A DNA stretch of 64,000 nucleotides, taken from contig JASBVG010000015.1 in assembly GCA_030147505.1 (NCBI GenBank), forward strand, positions 62,001 to 126,000, given 5' to 3'. A program made the translations under genes and the position numbers. The notes beneath the pieces are model-generated. The model was given only the letters and a program-made list of their open reading frames with translations. It was not told the DNA's origin and searched no databases. Source of the DNA: Tardiphaga sp. (GTDB lineage Bacteria > Pseudomonadota > Alphaproteobacteria > Rhizobiales > Xanthobacteraceae). Numbering within the stretch: position 1 is the stretch's first letter; each line of letters starts with the position of its first letter. Below, one piece after another: positions 8,445 to 17,333 of the stretch.

Positions 8445-9791
8445 TTAACCGCGAATGGAGGCTTCCATCCCCGCTGCGAGTTCGAAGATGCGGTGGTCGC
8501 TGCCACCGGCGGCGGCAAGCATCAGGCCGACCGGGGCTTCGTCCTTGCGCGAGATCGGCAGCGAGATGGCGCAGCCGTCGATCATGTTGATCAGCGTGCA
8601 GTTGCGCAGCGCCATCAGATTCTTCTTGGCGAACACCTTGTCGTCCTCCATCTCGGCAATCGATGGCGGCGCGATGGGACAGGTCGGCATGACCAGCGCG
8701 TCGTAAGGCGCGATCGTCGCCTCGGTGCGCGCAATCAGCGAGCGGCGCATCGGCAGAAGATCGATATAGTCGGCGGCGCTCTGCGTCTCGCCGCGCGCGA
8801 TGCGCACGGAAACGCGGGGATCGTAGACATCTCCCTTCGCTGCGAGCAGTTCGCGGTGCCAGGCATAGCTCTCTGCCGCAGTGAAACCGCCCTTGCTGCT
8901 CATCAGGGGGATATCGTTGAAGGACGGCACCTCGATGCGCTCGATCAGCGCGCCCTTTTCGGTGAGCAGCTTGATGGTGCGCTCGAAGATGTCCGAGACG
9001 ACGGGATCGAGTTCATCCATCGCAATCGTGGTCGGGATCGCGAGGCGCATGCCCTTGATGCCGCGCGGCTTCAGTTCGAAGTCCGGCTCGCCGGCGAGCA
9101 CCGCATCCATCGCAGCGCAGCAGGCGACGCTGCGCGCGAGTGGACCGATGCTGTCGAGAGTGAAGGACAGCGGCACGGCGCCGTCGAGCGGCACGCGGCG
9201 CTGGGTCGGCTTGTAGCCGACAATGCCGTTGAAGGCCGCGGGGATGCGGCAGGAGCCGCCGGTGTCGGTGCCGAGCGCAGCATGGGCCATGCCGTCGAGC
9301 ACCGAGACGCCGGCGCCCGACGACGAACCGCCCGGCACATGGCCGATCTCGCGCCTCCAGGCGCCCTTTGGCGTGCCGTAATGCGGGTTGGTCCCGATGC
9401 CGGAATAGGCGAACTCGACCATGTTGGTGCGGCCGATCAGGATGAAGCCGGCGGCGCGCAGGCGGGCCACCGTCGGCGCATCATTCTCGGCGGGCGCGCT
9501 GTCTTCCAGCGCGCGCGAGCCGGCGCGGGTCACCTGGCCCTTGATGTCGAACAGATCCTTGATCGAGACCGGAATGCCGGCGAAGCGCGACGGTGCGGCA
9601 TTGATCTTGCGCAGGGCATCCATGGCATCGGCCGCAGCGAGTGCCGCGTCCTTGTCCACATACGTATAGACCCGCTGCCCCTCGCCTGCGGGATCGGCGA
9701 TTTTGGCGAGACAGTCCTCGACCAGTTTACGGGAGGTGGTGCGGCCGGCGGCAAGATCGGCGGCAAGGCTGGCGAGCGTGGGCTGACTCAT
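8445..9791 (-). CDS. amidase signature (AS) family hydrolase
   Basis: The 448-residue protein has the Ser-cisSer-Lys triad of the AS family: K78 (VSIKDLFD), the GGSSSGAG loop (cis-Ser around 156-157) and nucleophile S180 in GTDTGGSCRIPAA. The family hydrolyses amide or related C-N bonds; GatA is a relative, but no gatB or gatC is present and the context is catabolic. The frame is open 120 bases further upstream, but ATG 9791 starts the conserved MSQPTLASL N-terminus and has AAGGATA before it. The substrate is unknown. Confidence 0.92.
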   Translation of the reverse strand: MSQPTLASLAADLAAGRTTSRKLVEDCLAKIADPAGEGQRVYTYVDKDAALAAADAMDALRKINAAPSRFAGIPVSIKDLFDIKGQVTRAGSRALEDSAPAENDAPTVARLRAAGFILIGRTNMVEFAYSGIGTNPHYGTPKGAWRREIGHVPGGSSSGAGVSVLDGMAHAALGTDTGGSCRIPAAFNGIVGYKPTQRRVPLDGAVPLSFTLDSIGPLARSVACCAAMDAVLAGEPDFELKPRGIKGMRLAIPTTIAMDELDPVVSDIFERTIKLLTEKGALIERIEVPSFNDIPLMSSKGGFTAAESYAWHRELLAAKGDVYDPRVSVRIARGETQSAADYIDLLPMRRSLIARTEATIAPYDALVMPTCPIAPPSIAEMEDDKVFAKKNLMALRNCTLINMIDGCAISLPISRKDEAPVGLMLAAAGGSDHRIFELAAGMEASIRG

Positions 9792-9828
9792 GGTCACGGT
9801 ATCCTTGTCAGGCCGTGACCGGATGCGT

Positions 9829-10161
9829 TCACGGCGCCTCGTCGGTATCGCCGATACGGCCGGTAATTTCCAGATCGAGCAGCGCGGAGCTGAGCGACTT
9901 GCCATGCGCATCGAGCGCCAGCGACCGTGTCACCCCGCCGCCAAGTGCCTGATCCATCACGAAATTCAGTGCGGAAATATTGGGCAGTTCATAGCGAACC
10001 ACCTCGCCCTGAACGATGTCCTTGAACAGGTCCTTCACGCGCTCGGCGGTCACCTGTGATAATAGCAACGGAAAAAGCTTTGCGTCAAAGGCAATTATCG
10101 AGATGTTGGAAATGTTGCCCTTGTCCCCGGTGCGGGAGTGAGCGATGTCGCGCAGCTTCAT
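9829..10161 (-). CDS. AtuA C-terminal (ferredoxin-fold-like) domain as a separate protein
   Basis: This 110-residue protein begins MKLRDIAHSRTGDKGNISN, the start of the C-terminal domain that ends full-length AtuA/DUF1446 proteins. Here the domain is a separate gene: the AtuA stop TGA and this ATG are one base apart, so translation is probably coupled. It contains no iron-sulfur cysteines despite the fold name. Together the two genes give about 555 residues, close to the fused form. Confidence 0.8.
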   Translation of the reverse strand: MKLRDIAHSRTGDKGNISNISIIAFDAKLFPLLLSQVTAERVKDLFKDIVQGEVVRYELPNISALNFVMDQALGGGVTRSLALDAHGKSLSSALLDLEITGRIGDTDEAP

Positions 10162-10162
10162 C

Positions 10163-11500
10163 TCAGGCCTCTATGATGCGAACGGATGGCGCCGCCTGCT
10201 CGCGCGGCAGCAGCACCGATGCGACAGCAACAACATCGCGCGCCGATTTGGTGGCGCCGCCGCCACCGGCGGGACCGTTGGTGTAAAGCGTCTCCACCTC
10301 GTTGCCGATGCGCACGGCCTCGCGCAGTGTATCGGTGCGGCCGGTGACACGGACGCGCACCTCATAGGGCTCCGAGCGTGCACCGAGGGATGCGCCGTGC
10401 AGTGAGTCGACGCCGATGAGATCGAAGCGCGTTTCGGTCGTCACAACGCCTGTAAGTTTCAGCCGCTCGCGAACGATATCGAGCGCCAGGCGTCCGCGGG
10501 CAACGGCATTCGGGCCGGCATAGGAGATCTGGCCCTCGCCGATATAGCTGTCGACATAACCCACCGAGACCTTGAGCGTATCCGGGCGCTGCGTGCCCTG
10601 CCCGCCGGTGACGCGGACACGATCCTTGCCGATCTCCTCGATCTTCACCTGCGAGAAATCCGCGATGACATCGGGCTGCAGATAGCGCCTGGGATCATGC
10701 ACCTCGTAAAGCAACTGCTCCTTGCAGGTTCGCGCGGAGACTTCACCGCCGGAGCCATCGACCTTGGTGACGACCAGCGTGCCGTCCTCGCTGACTTCAC
10801 CGATGGGGAAGCCGAGGCGAGCGAGGCCCTGCACATCCTTGAAGCCGGGGTCGGCGAAATAACCACCCGTGATCTGGCCGGCGCATTCGAGGAGATGACC
10901 GACAACGATGCCCTGCCCGAGCAGATTCCAGTCGGACATCGACCAGCCGAAGGCATGGATCATCGGCGCGAGAAACAGCGCGGGATCGGAGGCGCGGCCG
11001 GTGATGACCACATCGGCGCCGCCCTTCAGCGCCGCAGCCATCGGCTCGGCACCGAGATAGGCATTGGCTGACAGAACCTTGTTGCCGAGGCCGCGCATGG
11101 TGCTGTCGAATTCGAGCACCGGCAGGTCGCTGCCCTTGCAGGCCTCCAGCACATCGTCACCGACGATAGCGGCGATCTTCAGCTTCGGCAGGCCCATTGA
11201 TTTCGCGATGTCCGCCGTCTTGCGCGCCGCGGCTTCCGGATTGGCCGCGCCCATATTGGTGACGATCTTGATACCTTTCGATGCGCAGATCGGAAGCACC
11301 GCGCGCATGCGTTCCTCGAGCAACGGATCAAAACCGCTGTCCGGATTCTTCATCCGCGCCTGCTGCGCCAGCGCCACCGTGCGCTCGCCCAGGCATTCGA
11401 ACACGAGATACTGGATCTCGCCCTTCTCGGCGAGCTCGACCGCAGGCTCGATGCGATCGCCGGAGTATCCGGCGCCGGAGCCGATCCTGATGCTGCGCAA
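10163..11500 (-). CDS. atuA: AtuA family protein (DUF1446, acyclic terpene utilisation type)
   Basis: The 445-residue protein starts with the family signature SIRIGSGAGYSGDRIEPAV and has the glycine-rich GGADVVITGRASDPA and VTGGQGTQRP segments. AtuA is named from the citronellol/geranyl-CoA pathway of Pseudomonas; its biochemical role is not settled. The open frame runs back to 11755, but that overlaps the divergent DUF35 gene. The only sensible start is TTG 11500, with GAGG about five bases upstream and immediately before the conserved N-terminus. The C-terminal domain is supplied by the next gene. Confidence 0.85.
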   Translation of the reverse strand: MRSIRIGSGAGYSGDRIEPAVELAEKGEIQYLVFECLGERTVALAQQARMKNPDSGFDPLLEERMRAVLPICASKGIKIVTNMGAANPEAAARKTADIAKSMGLPKLKIAAIVGDDVLEACKGSDLPVLEFDSTMRGLGNKVLSANAYLGAEPMAAALKGGADVVITGRASDPALFLAPMIHAFGWSMSDWNLLGQGIVVGHLLECAGQITGGYFADPGFKDVQGLARLGFPIGEVSEDGTLVVTKVDGSGGEVSARTCKEQLLYEVHDPRRYLQPDVIADFSQVKIEEIGKDRVRVTGGQGTQRPDTLKVSVGYVDSYIGEGQISYAGPNAVARGRLALDIVRERLKLTGVVTTETRFDLIGVDSLHGASLGARSEPYEVRVRVTGRTDTLREAVRIGNEVETLYTNGPAGGGGATKSARDVVAVASVLLPREQAAPSVRIIEA

Positions 11501-11562
11501 TGGGGCCTCGCTGTTCGTTTCCCGGCATTCCGCCGCAACATTCCCGACGGAGTTGCAGCCGT

Positions 11563-11607
11563 TGACTGCAGTCAGACCATCACACCAGATTGGTGTCAAA
11601 TGTGGTC
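11563..11607. promoter_or_regulatory. nested palindromes in the divergent atuA / DUF35 promoter
   Basis: A perfect 12-bp palindrome TGACTGCAGTCA (11563-11574) is followed by ACACCA-GAT-TGGTGT (11582-11596). Both lie in the 218-bp space between divergent genes at 11500 and 11719. GACCA (11575-11579) and TGGTC (11603-11607) form an outer pair. Either could bind a regulator controlling both arms of the locus; no regulator gene is adjacent. Confidence 0.4.
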
Positions 11608-11718
11608 CGCGATCCGCAGATATGGCTATGCAACGCGCGCGCTGGACCTGCCCCTGCCAAATGTGAAATGTCCTCCGCGACAACGAACCGGGAGCATCCC
11701 GGCACTGGGAGAAAACAG

Positions 11719-12132
11719 ATGGCCGAACCCGCGCGGGCACGCCCGAAACCGACACCGGAAACCCAGCATTACTGGGACGGCGCCAAGGCTGGCGAACTAC
11801 GCCTGCAGCGCTGCGACGACTGTGCGCATGTGTATTTTCCGCCGCGCCCGTTCTGCTCGAAATGCGCCTCGCGGAATGTTTCGGTGTTCAAGGCTTCGGG
11901 CAAAGGTTTTCTCTACAGCTACGTCATCAATCACCGACCGGCCGCGCCGGGTTTCACGCCGCCCTATGCCATTGCGGTTGTCGAGCTCGATGAAGGCCCG
12001 CGCCTGATGAGCAACATCATCGATTGCGAGCAGACTCCGGAAGCCCTCGAACTCGACATGAAACTCGAAGTCGCGTTCCAGAAGGTGGACGACACGCTCA
12101 CCCTCCCCGTTTTCCGACCGGCGAAGGGCTGA
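11719..12132 (+). CDS. zinc-ribbon / OB-fold (DUF35) acyl-CoA-associated protein
   Basis: The 137-residue protein has an N-terminal rubredoxin-like zinc ribbon with C32, C35, C46 and C49 (RCDDC...FCSKC), followed by an OB-fold (SGKGFLYSYVINHRPAAPGF...PYAIAVVELDEGPR). DUF35 proteins pair with thiolase-like proteins; in steroid side-chain degradation such pairs (Ltp2 with a DUF35 partner) act as aldolases. The thiolase gene starts four bases after the stop here, the usual arrangement. ATG 11719 follows a GGGAG site; the longer frame has no support. Confidence 0.92.
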   Translation: MAEPARARPKPTPETQHYWDGAKAGELRLQRCDDCAHVYFPPRPFCSKCASRNVSVFKASGKGFLYSYVINHRPAAPGFTPPYAIAVVELDEGPRLMSNIIDCEQTPEALELDMKLEVAFQKVDDTLTLPVFRPAKG

Positions 12133-12136
12133 GATC

Positions 12137-13276
12137 ATGCGCAGAAACGCAGTCGCCGTCGTCGGCGCAGCCGAGACCACCGAACTCGGCGTCATCCCCA
12201 ACATGTCGCAGATCCAGCTCCATGCGGATGCGGCGCTCAACGCCATCAAGGATGCCGGGCTGAAGCTCTCGGACATCGACGGCATCGCCACCGCTGTGGA
12301 GACGCCGCAGCAACTCGCACATTATCTCGGCATCACGCCGACCTGGGCCGATGGCACCTCGGTCGGCGGATGCTCCTTCATGCTTCATGTCCGCCACGCC
12401 GCCGCCGCCATCGAGGCCGGACTGTGCAAGACCGTGCTGATCACCCATGCCGAAAGCGGCAAGTCGATGATCGGCAAATTGCCACGCTCGATTCCGGCGG
12501 ACAGCCTGCAGGGCCAGTTCGAGGCGCCCTATGGCGTCTACGGCCCGCCGAGCATGTTCCCGATCCCCGTGCTGCGCTTCATGAAGACCCATGGCATCAC
12601 CCATGAGCAGATCGCGTCGGTCGCCGTATTCCAGCGCGAATGGGCCGCCAAAAATCCCCGCGCGATGATGAAGGACCCGATCACGGTCGAGGACGTGCTC
12701 AATTCGCGCATGATCGCCTATCCGTTCCGCCTGCTGCAATGCTGCCTCGTCACCGATGGCGGCGGCGCGCTGATCCTCACTTCCGCAGATCGCGCCAAGG
12801 ATTTCCCGCAGAAGCCGGTCTATATTCTCGGCACCGGCGAGAGCGTGGAGACGCCGATGGTCAGCCAGATGCAGACGTTCAACTCCTCACGCGCCTTCAA
12901 GGTCGCGGGACCCACAGCATTCAGGGAAGCCGGCATCACCCACAAGGATGTCGATCACCTGATGATCTACGACGCCTTCGCGCATCTGCCTCTGTATGGC
13001 CTCGGCGATCTCGGCTTCATGCCGCATGAAGAGACCGGCAAGTTCATCGCCGATGGCAACACCCGTCCCGGCGGCAAGCTGCCGCTCAACACCAATGGCG
13101 GCGGCCTCAGCTACATGCATTCGGGCATGTACGGCATGTATGCGCTGCAGGAGAGCGTTCGCCAGATGCGCGGCATCGCACCGGCCCAGGTGCCGGACGC
13201 AAAGATTTCCGTCTGTCACGGCGTCGGCGGCATGTTCGCTGCGTCGGGCACCATCATCTTCACCAACGAGCGCTGA
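12137..13276 (+). CDS. thiolase family protein, SCP-x / lipid-transfer type
   Basis: The 379-residue thiolase-fold protein has a cysteine in the first active-site position (SVGGC79SF) and a C-terminal CHGVGGMFAASG motif (C360, H361) typical of the SCP-x-like branch. NTNGGGLSYMHSG supplies another active-site loop. It could perform thiolytic cleavage or, with its DUF35 partner, a retro-aldol cleavage of a beta-hydroxyacyl-CoA. It is translationally close to the DUF35 gene (four-base gap) and 30 bases before a dehydrogenase gene. Confidence 0.9.
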   Translation: MRRNAVAVVGAAETTELGVIPNMSQIQLHADAALNAIKDAGLKLSDIDGIATAVETPQQLAHYLGITPTWADGTSVGGCSFMLHVRHAAAAIEAGLCKTVLITHAESGKSMIGKLPRSIPADSLQGQFEAPYGVYGPPSMFPIPVLRFMKTHGITHEQIASVAVFQREWAAKNPRAMMKDPITVEDVLNSRMIAYPFRLLQCCLVTDGGGALILTSADRAKDFPQKPVYILGTGESVETPMVSQMQTFNSSRAFKVAGPTAFREAGITHKDVDHLMIYDAFAHLPLYGLGDLGFMPHEETGKFIADGNTRPGGKLPLNTNGGGLSYMHSGMYGMYALQESVRQMRGIAPAQVPDAKISVCHGVGGMFAASGTIIFTNER

Positions 13277-13306
13277 TCACAGCGCTCCAACCACCAGGAA
13301 ACTGAA

Positions 13307-14227
13307 ATGGCAAAAACCAAAATGCTCGACGGAAAAGTCGTCGTCGTCACCGGCGCGGGGCGCGGCATCGGCCGCGGCATCGCGCTGCTCTGCGCCGCTG
13401 AAGGCGCCAGCGTCGTCGTCAACGATCCCGGCGGTTCGACCGACGGTGCTGGCAGCTCAGCCGCTCCGGCCGAAGAAGTTGTCGAGGAAATCAAGAAGGC
13501 CGGCGGCAAGGCCGTTGCGAACTTCGAATCCGTCGCCGAAGCCATCCCGGCCAGCAAGATCATCAAGCAGGCCGTCGACACCTATGGCCGTCTCGACGGC
13601 GTGGTGAACAATGCCGGCATCCTGCGCGACGCCATCTTCCACAAGATGTCCATCGACGCCTTCGAGGCCGTGATCAAGGTCCATCTGATGGGCTCGTTCT
13701 ACACCTCGCATGCAGCGGCTCGCATCTATCGCGAGCAGAACTCAGGCTCCTTCGTGCACTTCACCTCGACCTCGGGCCTCGTCGGCAATTTCGGCCAGGC
13801 CAATTATGCCGCCGCCAAGCTCGGCATTGTCGGCCTGTCGAAGTCGATCGCGCTCGACATGCAGCGCTATGGCGTCAACTCGAACTGCGTCTCGCCGTTC
13901 GCCTGGAGCCGCATGATCGGCTCGATCCCGACCGAAACCGAAGCCGAGAAGGCCCGCGTCGAGCGCATGCAGCGCATGGGCCCGGAAAAGATCTCGCCGC
14001 TGGTGGCCTTCCTGCTGTCGGATGCCGGTAAGGATGTCACCGGGCAGATTTTTGCCGCGCGCATGAACGAGATCTTCCTGATGGGCCAGTCGCGCCCGAT
14101 CCGCTCGATCCACCGCGACGAAGGCTGGACCCCGCAGACCCTCGCCGAGCACGGCATGCCGGCGCTGAAGTCGTCGTTCTACAAGCTCGATCGCTCGGCT
14201 GACATCTTCAGCTGGGATCCGGTGTAA
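13307..14227 (+). CDS. SDR-family dehydrogenase, MFE-type 3-hydroxyacyl-CoA dehydrogenase-like
   Basis: The 306-residue Rossmann enzyme has the nucleotide-binding TGAGRGIGRG motif, NNAG, and a Ser-Tyr-Lys triad (TSTSGLVG...YAAAK). The loop VVNDPGGSTDG and the extra segment to about residue 60 resemble the dehydrogenase domain of peroxisomal multifunctional enzyme type 2. It would oxidise a 3-hydroxyacyl-CoA before cleavage by the upstream thiolase. AGGAAA precedes ATG 13307. The final 70 residues extend past the usual SDR core. Confidence 0.9.
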   Translation: MAKTKMLDGKVVVVTGAGRGIGRGIALLCAAEGASVVVNDPGGSTDGAGSSAAPAEEVVEEIKKAGGKAVANFESVAEAIPASKIIKQAVDTYGRLDGVVNNAGILRDAIFHKMSIDAFEAVIKVHLMGSFYTSHAAARIYREQNSGSFVHFTSTSGLVGNFGQANYAAAKLGIVGLSKSIALDMQRYGVNSNCVSPFAWSRMIGSIPTETEAEKARVERMQRMGPEKISPLVAFLLSDAGKDVTGQIFAARMNEIFLMGQSRPIRSIHRDEGWTPQTLAEHGMPALKSSFYKLDRSADIFSWDPV

Positions 14228-14237
14228 GCCTACCAAC

Positions 14238-14368
14238 GTCACTCCGGGACGCGTGCGCATAGCGCATGCGAACCCGGAATCTCGTGGTGAGAGGGAATGG
14301 AGCGCCGGCACTACGAGATTCCGGGCTCCGTCCCGCCGCCTGCGGCGACGGCCCGTCCCCGGAATGAC
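14238..14368. repeat. dispersed palindromic repeat, copy 3 of 4 (expanded)
   Basis: At 131 bp this is the longest copy: it starts GTCACTCCGGGACGCGTG and ends CCCGTCCCCGGAATGAC. An extra CCGCCTGCGGCG insertion lengthens the right half. It separates the SDR gene from the MFS transporter. Confidence 0.8.
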
Positions 14369-14562
14369 AGCAAATCTCACAACCCAAAATCGAAATCGAA
14401 ATTATATTTCAATAATAGCTATGCGGCGCTATCCTATCTGACCCGTGCCCGCCCAAATTTCGCAATAAAGAATTCCAGTTCCCGCCCAAGTCGGTTATGT
14501 GACCGGCAAATAACAAGGCCGTCACGCATTTGCGGACGCTGCCGCATTTGCTGGACATCCCA
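14369..14562 (+). other. AT-rich leader before the MFS transporter
   Basis: Together with repeat copy 3 this makes a gene-free stretch of 335 bp. The part after the repeat is clearly AT-richer than its surroundings and contains a GAAAT-TAT-ATTTC palindrome at 14398-14410. I see no ORF with a ribosome site and no tRNA-like fold. It probably holds the transporter promoter. Confidence 0.5.
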
Positions 14563-15864
14563 ATGACTGATCACGCGGGCGCGATGCCCTCCGCGGCCGC
14601 GCCGCCATCTAAGGCCCTTAATTCACCAGCCCGCGTTCTCACGGCGAGCGTGATCGGCACCACCATCGAGTTCTTCGACTTCTATGTCTACGCCACCGCC
14701 GCGGTGCTGGTGTTTCCGAAACTGTTCTTCCCCGCCGGCAACGACACCGCGGCGCTGCTCGCTTCCTTTGCGGTATTCTCGATCGCGTTCTTCGCGCGCC
14801 CGTTCGGCGCCATCGTATTCGGCCACTTCGGTGATCGCGTCGGCCGCAAGACCACGCTGGTGGCGGCCCTGCTCACCATGGGCATCTCCACCGTGGTGAT
14901 CGGCCTGCTGCCGACCCACGAACAAATCGGCCTCGCTGCGCCGCTGCTGCTGGTGCTATGCCGTTTCGGCCAGGGTCTCGGCCTCGGCGGTGAATGGGGC
15001 GGCGCCGTGCTGCTCGCGACCGAGAATGCACCGGAAGGCAAGCGCAACTGGTACGCCATGTTCCCGCAGCTCGGCGCGCCGCTCGGCCTGTTCCTGGCTT
15101 CCGGCACGTTCTGGATTTTGCTGCATTTCGTTTCGCCCGAAGCCTTCCTCGGCTGGGCCTGGCGTGTGCCGTTCCTTGCTTCCATCCTGCTGATTGCAAT
15201 CGGCCTGTGGGTGCGTCTGTCGATCACCGAGACGCCGGAGTTCCAGAAGGCCATCGACAAGGCTGAGCGCGTCGCCGTGCCCGGCATCGAACTCCTGAAG
15301 AAGCACAAGCGCAGCCTGCTGCTCGGCACGCTGGTCGGCTTGATGACCTTCGTGTTCTTTTATGTCTGCACGGCGTATCTGCTCTCCTACAATGTCGGCG
15401 TGGCGAAGATGTCGCTGCTCGATGCGCTCAAGGTGCAGATCGCCGGCGCCATCGCCTTCGGCACCACCAACATTCTGGCCGGCCTCCTCGCCGACAAGAT
15501 CGGTCGCCGCAACCTCCTGATCGCGAACTGCCTGATGGTGATCGCGTTCTCGTTCTTCGTCGCGCCGCTGCTTGGCGGTGGTGTCGCCGGCATCTACGCT
15601 TTCGCGCTGATCGGTCTTGCCATCTTCGGCATCAATTACGGTCTGATCGGCGCAGCGCTGGCCGCGCCGTTCCCGACCGCGGTGCGCTACACCGGCTCGT
15701 CGATGACGTTTAATCTCGCGAGCATCTTCGGCGCCTCGCTGGCGCCGTATATCGCGACGTGGCTGCAGAAGGAGTACGGCCTTGCCTATATCGGCTACTA
15801 CGTGCTGGCGGCCGCGGTGATCACGCTGCTCGCGATCTTCGCATCGGGCAGACAGGAAGTCTGA
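14563..15864 (+). CDS. MFS transporter, metabolite:proton symporter family
   Basis: The 433-residue protein has about 12 hydrophobic helices. It carries the MHS-family signatures IGTTIEFFDFYVYA in helix 1, GHFGDRVGRKTTL in the loop 2-3, and RFGQGLGLGGEWGGAVLL around helix 4. Relatives (ShiA, KgtP, ProP) import carboxylates or betaines with protons. It lies downstream of the DUF35-thiolase-SDR genes in the same direction and may import their substrate. ATG 14563 is chosen because an earlier in-frame TTG adds only a polar stub; the ribosome site is weak. A clear terminator follows. Confidence 0.92.
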   Translation: MTDHAGAMPSAAAPPSKALNSPARVLTASVIGTTIEFFDFYVYATAAVLVFPKLFFPAGNDTAALLASFAVFSIAFFARPFGAIVFGHFGDRVGRKTTLVAALLTMGISTVVIGLLPTHEQIGLAAPLLLVLCRFGQGLGLGGEWGGAVLLATENAPEGKRNWYAMFPQLGAPLGLFLASGTFWILLHFVSPEAFLGWAWRVPFLASILLIAIGLWVRLSITETPEFQKAIDKAERVAVPGIELLKKHKRSLLLGTLVGLMTFVFFYVCTAYLLSYNVGVAKMSLLDALKVQIAGAIAFGTTNILAGLLADKIGRRNLLIANCLMVIAFSFFVAPLLGGGVAGIYAFALIGLAIFGINYGLIGAALAAPFPTAVRYTGSSMTFNLASIFGASLAPYIATWLQKEYGLAYIGYYVLAAAVITLLAIFASGRQEV

Positions 15865-15888
15865 TCGTCGCAAATTGAATGAATTGCG

Positions 15889-15926
15889 AAGCCCGGATGA
15901 CGCGTTGCGTTGTCCGGGCTTTTTTG
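15889..15926 (+). terminator. intrinsic terminator of the MFS gene
   Basis: AAGCCCGGA (15889-15897) pairs with TCCGGGCTT (15913-15921) around a 15-base loop and runs into TTTTTTGTTTT, starting 24 bases after the stop. Confidence 0.85.
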
Positions 15927-16035
15927 TTTTGTGCAACGCCGCCACCGCGCGGCAACAACGAATTAGCTGGTATCAGCTTCGCAACGCGCTAGCCTCACCT
16001 GCAACTGGTGAAAAACCAGAACAGGGAGGACGACG

Positions 16036-17142
16036 ATGCAAAACGAATTTGCCACCGATCCCCAATCCAACGTCATATCACTCAATCGCCGACGCCTTTT
16101 GCAAACCGCCGGTGCCCTCGCCGCCTCAACCATCGTGGCACCCAGGGCCTTTGCACGCGACTATGGCCGCAACGTCCAGCCCCAGCGCTATCCCGATCCC
16201 GATATCGTGGTCATCGACGCCAAGCGCTTCACGGCCAAGGTCGGCAACACCGTTATCAAACGGCTCTATACCGGCTGCCTGTGGGCGGAAGGGCCCGCCT
16301 GGAATGCGCAAGGGCAGTTCCTGATCTGGAGCGACATCCCAGCCAATCGGCAACTGCGCTATCTCGACGACGACGGCCATATCTCCGAGCGTTTTCGCTA
16401 TCCGTCCGAAGAGAGCAACGGGAATTCGTTCGATACGGAGGGGCGCCAGCTCAGTGCACAACGAACACGCCTCGTCCGCTTCGAGCACAATGGCGGCGTC
16501 ACGACGTTGGCTGAACAGGCCAACGGTAAGCCGTTGAACGGCCCCAACGACATGGTCGTCAATCCCATCGACAAGGCGATCTGGTTCACCGACCCTGGTT
16601 ACGGCGGCATCAATCTCTATGAAGGCCAACGCGCAGCGCCCGGCGTCACGCAGCCGCACCAGAAGGAAGCGGTGTATCGTATCGATCCGACGAATGGTCA
16701 GATCAGCAAGGTCGCCGATGATCCGTTCAAACCAAATGGCCTCGCCTTCAGTCCGGACTACAAGAAGCTCTATGTCTGCGACACCGGCATCACACATTAT
16801 CCGAATGCGAAGAATGTCGTGTGGCAATATGACGTCAACGGCGACAAGCTGACGGGCGGCAAGCCGCTGATCGACATGACGCTGGACGGCAAGTCCGGCT
16901 TCCCCGATGGGCTCCGTGTCGATACCGAGGGCAATATCTGGGTCGGTGCCGGGTGGGTCGGCGACGGCTATGACGGCGTGCAGATCTTTGCACCGGACGG
17001 CCAGCGCATCGGGCAGATCCGGTTGCCGGAGACCTGCGCCAATGTGTGCTTCGGCGGCAAGAAGCGAAACCGGCTATTCATGACGGCAAGCCAGTCGCTA
17101 TATGCGGTCTATGTTGAGACCCAGGGCGCGCATTTCTGTTGA
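16036..17142 (+). CDS. SMP-30/gluconolactonase family protein, Tat-exported
   Basis: The 368-residue protein begins with a probable twin-arginine signal (NRRRLLQTAGALAASTIVAP, cleavage near AFA). A six-bladed beta-propeller of the SMP-30/LRE type follows. Metal-binding candidates are the Glu in WAEGPAWN, the Asn in GPNDMVV and the Asp in GFPDGLRVD. The family includes calcium- or zinc-dependent lactonases. AGGGAGGA precedes ATG 16036. It stands alone between a terminator and a hairpin repeat; the substrate is unknown. Confidence 0.9.
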   Translation: MQNEFATDPQSNVISLNRRRLLQTAGALAASTIVAPRAFARDYGRNVQPQRYPDPDIVVIDAKRFTAKVGNTVIKRLYTGCLWAEGPAWNAQGQFLIWSDIPANRQLRYLDDDGHISERFRYPSEESNGNSFDTEGRQLSAQRTRLVRFEHNGGVTTLAEQANGKPLNGPNDMVVNPIDKAIWFTDPGYGGINLYEGQRAAPGVTQPHQKEAVYRIDPTNGQISKVADDPFKPNGLAFSPDYKKLYVCDTGITHYPNAKNVVWQYDVNGDKLTGGKPLIDMTLDGKSGFPDGLRVDTEGNIWVGAGWVGDGYDGVQIFAPDGQRIGQIRLPETCANVCFGGKKRNRLFMTASQSLYAVYVETQGAHFC

Positions 17143-17154
17143 GGGCGTTCTTGT

Positions 17155-17328
17155 CCTTCCCCGGAGCGCAGCGACTGGGGAGGGTGGCGCGAGGACGAGC
17201 GAAGCGAGGAGACGTGACGGGTGGGGTGCCCCAGGTGACGTCAGAGTTTGGGGAAGCCCCCCACCCGTCTGGCCTTCGGCCAGCCACCCTCCCCACCGCG
17301 CGCAGCTTCGCTGCGCTTGAGGGAGGGA
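17155..17328. repeat. large GC-rich interrupted palindrome
   Basis: Arms built on GGGGAGGGTGGC and GACGGGTGGGG are repeated in inverted orientation (CCCCACCCGTC...GCCACCCTCCCC), with internal hairpins such as GCGCAGCTTCGCTGCGC. This is a different family from the GTCATTCCGGGG repeats. It fills the space between the convergent SMP-30 and ppc genes and may end both transcripts. Confidence 0.7.
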
Positions 17329-17333
17329 AAGCG

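Noticed and set aside
11590..11718. Longer N-terminus of the DUF35 protein
   Set aside because: The extra 43 residues have no family similarity and begin inside the palindrome region; ATG 11719 has a proper ribosome site.
17155..17328. Large palindrome near ppc considered as a mobile element or CRISPR-like array
   Set aside because: There is no repeat-spacer periodicity, no transposase and no target duplication; it is an interrupted palindrome of the common rhizobial intergenic type.
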